DNA of 64,000 bases from Branchiostoma floridae (lineage: Eukaryota; Chordata; Leptocardii; Amphioxiformes; Branchiostomatidae). Where the stretch lies: the NCBI RefSeq assembly GCF_000003815.2, contig NC_049979.1, forward strand, positions 3,469,531 through 3,533,530. The letters are read 5' to 3'. Below the pieces are notes generated by a model. It worked only from the letters and a program-made list of their open reading frames with translations. It was not told the origin of the DNA and did no database searches. Of this stretch, positions 56,401-64,000 are shown piece by piece. How positions within the stretch are numbered: position 1 is the first letter of the stretch; each line of letters opens with the position of its first letter. The position numbers and the translations under genes are program-made.

Positions 56401-57870
56401 TGTCGATTTTGTTTTCTCGGATTAAGAATGTGACTTTTGAATGAGAATTAGTTAAATATATCAGTATTTGTTTATTTGTTTTTGGATCAACTTATTCATG
56501 TTCCCGTGACCACCCTGCACCCTCACACTGGACCACTGGGAAGAGCCGACATGGCCATCCAGGTAAAACAACGGTGATGTATGTATGTATTTGAGTATGT
56601 TCTTCTGAATTCAGCGTAAAGCGTCCTCTGCATAACCCCTCCCCACCGCGATACATATACAGACCTCATTCAAAGAGGTTGAATCTCTCCGTCACTGACT
56701 CTGGTGAATTCCTGATGTTGCAGCCGAAACCCGAAATGTGGATTTATTTTCACGGTGACTTCCGCAAGGCTCTTTCTCCTTGTCATGGTCACGTGAGGCG
56801 GTGTTTTTGTGTCAACAACTATTGACCTACTTTTATGTTGGTCTCCAGGCAGACGTGTCAGCTGCTGGATAAAAAATAGAAGAATTTTGCCAAATAGGGA
56901 CAAATAAGTTACTGTGTATTTCAGTCAGTCCTTTGCAGTATATCCAGTTACAGTTAACTCTTAGGCAATTAACTCCTACTAGACTTGTATTCCTGACTTG
57001 GCCAAAGCCCCCTATTACTATTCGACCAGGCGGGAGTCTGATAGAGACTACTTTTATGTACTTTTATGGAAAATTATTTGTGCCTCTTTCCATACAATGT
57101 AGTTAGTAGTTCGTATGAAGTCTATTTTTATTTCTTGATTTCCCGTCATCCGTATGTTGTGTCGATAAAGATTATCATACTAAGTATGAACTGCACATGA
57201 TATTTTGGGACAAGGTTTATTTGGACATCCTTCATTCTAGAATCTAGTGTTTCCACCAAATTTAGTTTCCCGCCAAATCCAGCGACAAGTAACCCATGTC
57301 TTTCCGGTCGGTCTCATGTTAACACTTCCGCCTGCGACGGACACAGGTAGGGCTACGCTACGCCAGTTCCATGGGTCACGTCTACACACTTATGTATGCC
57401 TTAAATTGACTTAACATGTTGGGATCCACAATGCATTAGCTTAACAGTTCTGTTAGCTATTTTTCTTGTGGTCTCATACATAAAGTACATCAAACAATAT
57501 CAAATGACAGACAAGGAAACTACGGATGATACTAATCATGATAATACACATTAGTAATGATTAGATGTATAACCATACTGCAGAAATATGATGGCCTTTC
57601 TTACTTACATTCTTGTATCTTCAGAAAAAAAATACATACCTTTGGGATAGTAACTTATCCGTTATATACTACATGTTTATATTTTCCTTTGTACTAAATA
57701 TCATAAGAAAAGGCCGTCAGCCTTCCGACTTCTTGATTTTCGAATGCCTGATCTTTTTTTGAGAGAGAGAGAGAGGGGTGCATTCTTCTCTCCACATTTT
57801 TAAAGTGAGTGACTTATTAAATATTATCCATAAAGCTAATTTGTCTGGCCGCTAATTTGTAATCCGGGGG
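53460..57870. other. Intergenic region, no gene recognised
   Basis: I find no protein family, RNA gene or clear mobile element across this 4.4 kb. Minor features: a CATACCATATATGGTATGG hairpin near 53865, a TTTC microsatellite near 53910, a G run near 56322 and a GA run near 57765. Short open frames such as 55353-55568 show no recognisable domain. Confidence 0.5.
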
Positions 57871-57879
57871 AAGTGAGAA

Positions 57880-58108
57880 AAGGGCGACGCCCTCCGCCTC
57901 TGACGTACTGCGCGCTGATTGGTCGGCGTCACCGCCCTGCGTTCCCATTGACCTGGAAACCTCCCGCGCGCCGGTCGGACACACGGAACCCTCCCAACAC
58001 TCACCGGGTCGCTTCTCTCTCTCTCTCTCCCCCGAAAATTGGCGGTAAAACCGAGGTGTGAAACCGTTTTGTACCTGTGGATTGCTTCTCGTGGACCGGA
58101 CCGCAGCC
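57880..58108 (+). promoter_or_regulatory. Likely promoter and 5' UTR of the dihydropyrimidinase-like gene
   Basis: The sequence becomes CpG-rich just upstream of the ATG at 58109, has a GATTGGTCGG (CCAAT-box-like, reversed) near 57916 and a pyrimidine CT tract at about 58013-58030. No TATA box is evident. The exact transcription start cannot be read from sequence. Confidence 0.4.
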
Positions 58109-61100
58109 ATGCCTGTCGCTAACCGCCTGTTGGTGAAGGGAGGGAGAGTCGTGAACCACGACTGCACCGTGGAAGCAGACGTGTATATCGAAGACGGAGT
58201 CATTGCACAGGTAGGGCAAATATGGTGGGAGGGGCGCCTGCTAGATATCTTGGTTCTAGCTTCTATACAGTCTTCTCTACCACAGCCACTAATCATTTAC
58301 GGCATACTGTACACAGCTATCTATATTTCGTGCTTAGATTTCTCCTCAGTTATTTCATACTTCAGAAAGCGCTCACAGATTTGCCCTTTTCGGTCACGGC
58401 TTGCCTTGTGCACGAGCTCGCTGCTCGGCGTTGTCTTACAACAATGTCGGCAATGATAGACGAGAAGCCCCGGGAACTCCGCAGGGAGCGCTCGGTCTCC
58501 GAGCTGATATTGTGAGGGGACAATAGCGACGATTTTCAGACACGCAAACCTTTACAAAATGGCAGGGAAATTTGTAAACGTTACAGTTCTTTCCCTGCAG
58601 AGATCTGTGTAGTGGTAGCTCGAATGTGTCTGTGGATCTGCTTATGATCGTTATACAACATGTGGATGTGCACACACTCGCACACAAACAATGGCACCGT
58701 GTCACAGGTGTGACTCAGTCGGTCGGTTGACATGCAAGGCTCCAATCTTCAAGCAGATGTTTGGTAGCTAAAGCGATACCTTTTCCTAGGCTAGTAATAG
58801 TAGCTTCCCTTTCCGTATTGACCAAATTGGGAGAACAATTGGCAAACCCTAAATGTAACTCTGTCTATAACCGGCTAATTCCACTGGCAAATTATTCTCC
58901 GTGTTTGACCTTTTTGTTTTCCTTTCCAGCAAAGCAAAGAGCTCAGCCAGCCTTGTAGAGATTAGGAAATGGCGCGGCGCTTAGAAATACAAGCCTTTGC
59001 GTTGAGCAAAAATAAGTGTTTATTTGATTCTATACTTTTCTGGAGTAAAAAAGTTGATATTGGCCTAAAAACTGTACCCTCAGGCCGATTTCCTCGTTTG
59101 TCAAGTTGTCTGCCGTTTTGGGCCAAATTTCTAATATTTTTCCAGCTACCCATTGAATATGGAGCCTTGTAGAGGTTATGCAAAAATACCGCGGTTCTCT
59201 AATCTAGTGTATAACCGTGTTCGTCTCGGTCGTTCTCTCCATTGTAACCCGATCTGCTGAAGATCAACTCAAGTCTGACGGCGGCCCGCCCAGATCGACA
59301 GGGGTCAATAGTCGCGTTAGCCCGGGGGCAGGCATTTCGGTGGGCCTTTTTAATGCTGATATTTTGGTGATTACGCACTGTTGTATGATTATTACCGTGT
59401 TTCTAAACCTCCACTGGGCCTTTCTACTGGGTTCTGAATACTGTAAATGTTTTTAAGTTCGCGGGGATTAATTTCGCGGTAGCGGGAGAAAGGACTTTTC
59501 GCGGTGGATTTAAGTTCGCGGAAACACCATAGACTGCAATCTAATATCATTATAGAACAATGGTCGCGGTGGTTTTAAATTCGCGGTGAAGTGGTCACCG
59601 CGAAAACCGCGAATATTAATCCACCGCGAACATTTCTGCATTTACAGTAGTAGAATTTCGCCAAAAATAATAAAACGCATAATTTCTAGGAAAGTCAGAC
59701 GGGGTTAAGGGTATCATTTTTATGAAACTCAATCTATGGCGGCCAACGTCCCCTGCAATGTCAAATTGTTCTCCCTGTTTGCCTAAATTTCACTATCTTT
59801 CAGTCAACGTAGTAAGTTTAGCTTAGACTGATTTTGTGCAAATTTTGTTTATACAAGTACAGAAACGGACTGACTGAGTCCGGCTTCAATTCAAAAACAA
59901 TAGACTATTGTTGACAACAAAAGCTACACAACACAATGCAAAGGTCAGAAAAAAATAACGTTTAAGTACCCGTCGCGGAGCCTATTAAAGAGGCTACATA
60001 CCTCTAAGTACACAAACGCACTTACGTCAGATTTTATACCAACACGCTTGATTATTATTGATAATAGGAGCTTCGGAACATAATAGAAATAAGAACACAA
60101 ACGGATCGCACCAATCAGGCAAAAACAACAATGTCGAAACAACTGTCGCCAAGCCTGCTATCGAGGCTTATATAAGTACACACACACTCAGTCGGGTTTA
60201 CATCAACCCAATCTAGCTTGAAAGAATAACTACAACAAGAGAAAGGCCGGCCTGGAGACAGCTCGCTATCTTCATGTCTACCTAGCTACCCCCCCCCCAA
60301 CAAAATAAAACCAAAAAAAAACTGAAGGTCAAGGGACTACGTTAATAGGCAGGCAATAAATAACCTCCTTCGCAGCCTTCTAATAGCAGCGACGTTTGTA
60401 TCTTCTTCCTTGTTGTGTGGGAGGGGCGTTGACTTACGATTTCAACATATCGGGAGATCATATTATTGCCTTTAATCAGGCCCCGACATGTAAAAAATCG
60501 CGAACCCCACCCCCTCATTTTTTGTGTCTTTTTTTTTATGACAAAAAAAAACGCTATTCCTAGAAGGCTGCGAATGAGGCTATGCTTGTCCCGAGAAGTC
60601 TGGCTCGTGTTGCCCTACACATCGGGTGTCTTTTCTATCGCGATGTTTGTCTACAGACTGCGGCCGGACCTGTTCATTAACCTGTTAAACCGCTAAAATA
60701 ACCTGTCAAAACTAACACGAGAGGCGAACGATCGAGCGCCACGGGGTAATTAATTACACGCTTATCAAAATTGAAGTGGTCTTTTAGGGGTTTGTCTCAG
60801 GAGCATTTGTACCAACTCTCCAAGCAGAAGTTTGACTCCGACTGTTATAGGTTAACGTCTTAGGCTGACCAATTTTAGGCTAACGTCAAATTTCCAAACC
60901 GGATCCGACCGGGCTGTTTGTGGAAAAGAAAAATAGAAATGTATACTTAAAAAATATACACAAATAATGCCCACGACTTTTCCCTTTACTGTTCCCTTTA
61001 CGTCTTGTGTAGTATCTTTTATATTATATTTTTCGCTCCCGAAAGCTGCCCGGCCGGGCCCCTGTTTGGAAATGTGACGTAGGTCTTAGGCGTTTTTGTC

Positions 61101-63731
61101 GGGCTTTAGTGTCTTAGTTCCCTTTCCATCTAGCTAGCCTAGTTTAAAACCATTGTATAGTTTAGCCTAGTTTAAAATCATTGTATTAGTTAAGTTTTTC
61201 CACTGCATCCATAAGACCACATGTGGTCATTTTGTGCATTTAGCCCTCGGGCATGAATATGCAATAAAGATTATCATTTATTTATCTAAAAAAAATCGTG
61301 CTGTTTTCTTCATCATGTGCCGTTCCCAGCATAGAGAACTGTAAGCTCATATTGAAAATCGCGATGCAACGCTCCCCCAGAGAATAAACCTCGCTGCTCC
61401 AGAAGTCTGCGAGGAAAGCTAGGAAGCTACAACTCAGGTCTCTTTGTGGTCGGCCAGGCCTGGAGGAGCAGAAATCGGAATCAATTTGCTGAGTTGTTGC
61501 CAAATTCGCCCACATGCCGCCGCCTCAATTTGGCGTTAGATGGGTTATTACTCTGGCCCGTGTAGGGAATGTGGCCTTTTATCGTGCTCCAGATGTTTGA
61601 CGTAACGTAAACGGAGATTTCATTCCGGGATAGGGAGGAAAATGGGGTGTTCGCAGTGGTTTTAGTTCGAGGTTGAATCCAGGGGGTAGGCAAAACAAAG
61701 GGGGGAGGGGGGCGCAGGAGACAGAACAAATATTCGTGTTGCGTCGTTTTCGCTGTTAATTGAACTTTTAAATATTGTCCTTTTGACTCAAGTGCTCTTC
61801 AGTCTCTTTCTTAGTTGCTGAAGACGTTCTCGGCGTGTCCTCTACAGGACAACTCTTGTCCAGGGACTTTTCTTATTGCAAACAGAAAAAAAATGAATGA
61901 TACTTACTCTGCTACTCTCCAAGTAGAGGTTAGACTTCGTCTGTTTTATGCGTTTTTTGTGTGTTTTTGTCGGGCATTTTATTTTTGACGTTTTCTTTAT
62001 GTCACGCCTATAAAACGTGAATAACGGTCGGAACATAACCTCTAGTTGGTTAGTATGGTTCTCCCTTTTTACCGCGAACGTAAGAGGTTCGCGAACATTT
62101 CTCCCCTTACAGTACAGTATGTCGCATACCGGGGGCTCGTGTCGTGTTGACTTGTGAAACACACACCCTGACCCGCCCGTACCTCAGACATGTCAGACGT
62201 GTCGGGATCACGCAGATGGCATTTATCAACCTGCACGCAAAAATGTAACTCCGACGCACTAGTCATCTCCAAGCAGATGTTGGGTGGACGATCGTAACGC
62301 TTCCTGACCGCCGGGCTTCTCTGACAGCCAGTCGACATTATGATCTATGTAAAGCCAATATCTGCTTGGAGAGCATTGGACTTGTACATGTTTTGTGCGA
62401 CATTTTCTCTACAGGCTGCGAAAGCGGTGCGAACGATCTGCGACCAAAGCTGCTTTACTAAAAGATCTCTCGAATAAATTTCATAGATACAAAAATATTT
62501 TTTCTTACTTACCTTTTTTGTCTTTCGTTGTCTTTCAAATCATACTTTTACACCTTGTATCATATTCATATTACAAATCATGAAAACGAGTGTCACACAA
62601 ATCCAATTTTGGTCGCTGTACGGTCGTTTTGCAATCACCGTATAGTGAAAAGGGAACGGCGAGGCGTTTTGTACGCGTTCTTGTGATTTTTTTTTATGTT
62701 ATCTTCGCCTTATCTTCCTTACCCTTGAAGATTATTGATAAAATACGCTATCTTTCATATAACCTTCCTGACATCCTACAGACAACGTAACTGACGTCAC
62801 TATTCTACCTGCGCTGACTCATGTCTGTCCACATAGTCATAGAAAGCTGTTAATAATTTATTGCTTGACGTTCAATTTACAACCATTCATCTTGCTGCTG
62901 CTGTCCATTTTCTATTAATGATGGCAACCCTTCGAATTTGCGAACTTAAGATTTGTGATTTTTTATTCAAATTACTTATATATTAGCATATGAGGCGATG
63001 TTCACCACTTCACCTCCAACTTCATCCCTCTTGTAATTCTGACGTGTGTTAACTGTACGTTATCTTTCCTCCGACAGGTGGGGACGAAACTTGCCACCCC
63101 GGGGGGAGCGCGCGTTCTGGACGCCACGGGAAAACTGGTGCTTCCCGGGGGGGTTGGGGTTAGGGCTACCTGTTTTAACTGTTCTTTACTTGTTCCCCGA
63201 CAGGTGGGGACGAAACTTGCCACCCCGGGGGGAGCGCGCGTTCTGGACGCCACGGGAAAACTGGTGCTTCCCGGGGGGGTTGGGGTTAGGGCTACCTGTT
63301 TTAACTGTTCTTTACTTGTTCCCCGACAGGTGGGGACGAAACTTGCCACCCCGGGGGGAGCGCGCGTTCTGGACGCCACGGGAAAACTGGTGCTTCCCGG
63401 GGGGGTTGGGGTTAGGGCTACCTGTTTTAACTGTTCTTTACTTGTTCCCCGACAGGTGGGGACGAAACTTGCCACCCCGGGGGGAGCGCGCGTTCTGGAC
63501 GCCACGGGAAAACTGGTGCTTCCCGGGGGGGTTGGGGTTAGGGCTACCTGTTTTAACTGTTCTTTACTTGTTCCCCGACAGGTGGGGACGAAACTTGCCA
63601 CCCCGGGGGGAGCGCGTGTCCTGGACGCCACGGGAAAACTGGTGCTTCCCGGGGGGGTCGACACCAACGTGCACTTCCAGGAGCCGGGGGCGGGGTGCAT
63701 CACTGCAGACGACTTCTACACAGGCACTAAG
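58109..63731 (+). CDS. Dihydropyrimidinase/CRMP-family protein, 5' part (exons 1-2)
   Basis: Exon 1 (58109-58210) encodes MPVANRLLVKGGRVVNHDCT and ends EDGVIAQ. The canonical exon 2 (63582-63731) encodes VGTKLATPGGARVLDATGKL, then VLPGGVDTNVHFQEPG and ADDFYTGTK, ending in phase 0 with a GTAACC donor. This is the N-terminal beta-sandwich and the start of the amidohydrolase barrel of the dihydropyrimidinase family (cytosolic pyrimidine breakdown) or its CRMP/DPYSL relatives (cytoskeletal, non-enzymatic). In dihydropyrimidinases the segment after GG(I/V)DT is HxH, which binds the metal; here it reads N-V-H, so activity is doubtful. The rest of the gene lies beyond the window. Four additional copies of the exon 2 head precede exon 2. 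The intron is about 4.9 kb. Confidence 0.87.
59441..59647. mobile_element. Complete TA-flanked CTGTAAATG MITE
   Basis: Inverted ends CTGTAAATG and CATTTACAG with TA on both sides (59439-59440, 59648-59649). Subterminal AAGTTCGCGG and CCGCGAACATTTCTGC blocks repeat in both directions through the element. A partial copy abuts the ARR1 exon D donor. Confidence 0.85.
60876..61085. mobile_element. GGTCACATT-type palindromic MITE, intron 1
   Basis: Ends TAGGCTAACGTCAAATTTCC and GGAAATGTGACGTAGGTCTT mirror each other with GACCGGGC and CGGCCGGGCCCC inside. Confidence 0.68.
61915..62052. mobile_element. CTCTCCAAG-family MITE, intron 1 (degenerate)
   Basis: Left end CTCTCCAAGTAGAGGTTAGA; right end AACCTCTAGTTGGTTAG is decayed. 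A CGTTTT/AAAACG mirror lies inside. Confidence 0.6.
62264..62373. mobile_element. CTCTCCAAG-family MITE, intron 1
   Basis: ATCTCCAAGCAGATGTTGG at the left and ATATCTGCTTGGAGAG at the right form the terminal hairpin of a roughly 110-bp element. Confidence 0.68.
63078..63657 (+). repeat. Five tandem copies of the exon 2 acceptor and exon head, period 126 bp
   Basis: Copies begin right after a CGACAG acceptor at 63078, 63204, 63330, 63456 and 63582. The first four are essentially identical; the fifth has two substitutions (GCGTGTCCTGG) and alone continues into the rest of exon 2. Each unit holds a pyrimidine-rich acceptor, about 75 bp of exon 2, and a G-rich linker (GGGGGGGTTGGGGTTAGGG). The period is 42 codons with no stops in the exon 2 frame. 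Any of the five acceptors would give an in-frame message. The G-rich linker fits a G-quadruplex pattern. Confidence 0.95.
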
Positions 63732-63732
63732 G

Positions 63733-63955
63733 TAACCATGGCAACTGACGTGTCACCCTGGCAACCACTATATATCCCTGGCAACCAACACATATCCATG
63801 GCAACAGACACAGGTTCATAGCAACCGACACATGTTTATTACAATTAATACGTAGCCATGACAACCAACACTTAACCATAGCAACCAACATGTAACTATG
63901 ACAACCAGCACGTAACCATGGTATCCAACACGTGACCATAACAACCAACTCTCGT
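63733..63955. repeat. Degenerate CCATGGCAACCAACAC minisatellite, intron 2
   Basis: About ten imperfect copies of a roughly 21-bp unit (CCATGGCAACCAACACRTA) start right at the exon 2 donor. They produce open frames on both strands that should not be read as genes. Confidence 0.8.
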
Positions 63956-64000
63956 CTCAGTACCTCACTTCCCCGGTCTTTTGGAGGCCCGTTTTAACGA

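Larger units (their letters stand above)
58211..63077. other. Intron 1 of the dihydropyrimidinase-like gene
   Basis: About 4.9 kb with no coding sequence that I can support. It contains several MITEs (59441-59647, 60876-61085, 61915-62052, 62264-62373), a solo CTCTCCAAGCAGA end at about 60815, and a fragment with TTCGCGAACATTTCT near 62090. The rest is unremarkable AT-rich DNA. Confidence 0.6.

Noticed and set aside
63002-63703. Minus-strand and second plus-frame open frames over the 126-bp repeats
   Set aside because: All frames happen to be open in the repeat. Only the + frame starting at 63078 matches the dihydropyrimidinase family.

Overview
This 64 kb window is animal nuclear DNA. It has GT-AG introns, about 35-40 recognisable mobile-element copies, microsatellites, minisatellites and three assembly gaps (37543-37642, 43234-43394, 47721-47820). 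The density of small TIR elements, the compact introns and a tandem alpha-arrestin family suggest an invertebrate deuterostome, most likely a lancelet (Branchiostoma). That species call is inference. All genes I can support are on the + strand.

Positions 1-53100 hold a tandem array of six alpha-arrestin (arrestin-domain-containing, ARRDC-like) genes, here called ARR1-ARR6. The shared structure is seven coding exons (A-G) with the same intron phases in every copy. A and B carry the start of the N-terminal arrestin fold, C its end, D and E the C-terminal fold, and F and G a proline-rich tail with PPxY motifs that recruit NEDD4-type ubiquitin ligases. ARR1 (exons D-G only, 1038-3508) and ARR2 (9278-16234) have the classic tail: one PPVY in exon F and one PPSY in exon G. 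ARR3 (20346-26284) and ARR6 (48606-53051) instead carry two PPAY motifs in exon F and meet a TAG where the PPSY tyrosine would be. ARR4 (30781-37779) and ARR5 (41461-46855) have exon F cut short by a deletion and keep no PPxY. So one locus shows stepwise remodelling of the ubiquitin-ligase docking tail. ARR3-ARR6 are younger duplicates; ARR5 is a mosaic of ARR4-like and ARR6-like sequence.

The duplication units carry datable insertions, several with an intact empty site in a sister unit: hAT-type elements (8-bp duplications), a PIF/Harbinger-type MITE (TTA), a piggyBac-type element (TTAA), a truncated mariner (TA), pogo-like and other TA-flanked MITEs, tRNA-derived SINE remnants and 3' fragments of non-LTR reverse transcriptase. 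A 1 kb minisatellite has expanded in the ARR3 D-E intron from a short seed shared by the sister genes.

Positions 53460-57870 hold no gene I recognise. At 58109 a dihydropyrimidinase/CRMP-family gene begins. Exon 1 is 58109-58210 and exon 2 ends at 63731; the gene continues beyond the window. The 3' splice site plus the first half of exon 2 is repeated five times with an exact 126-bp (42-codon) period, open in the correct frame. This is the most striking structure in the window. Its metal-binding HxH motif reads N-V-H.
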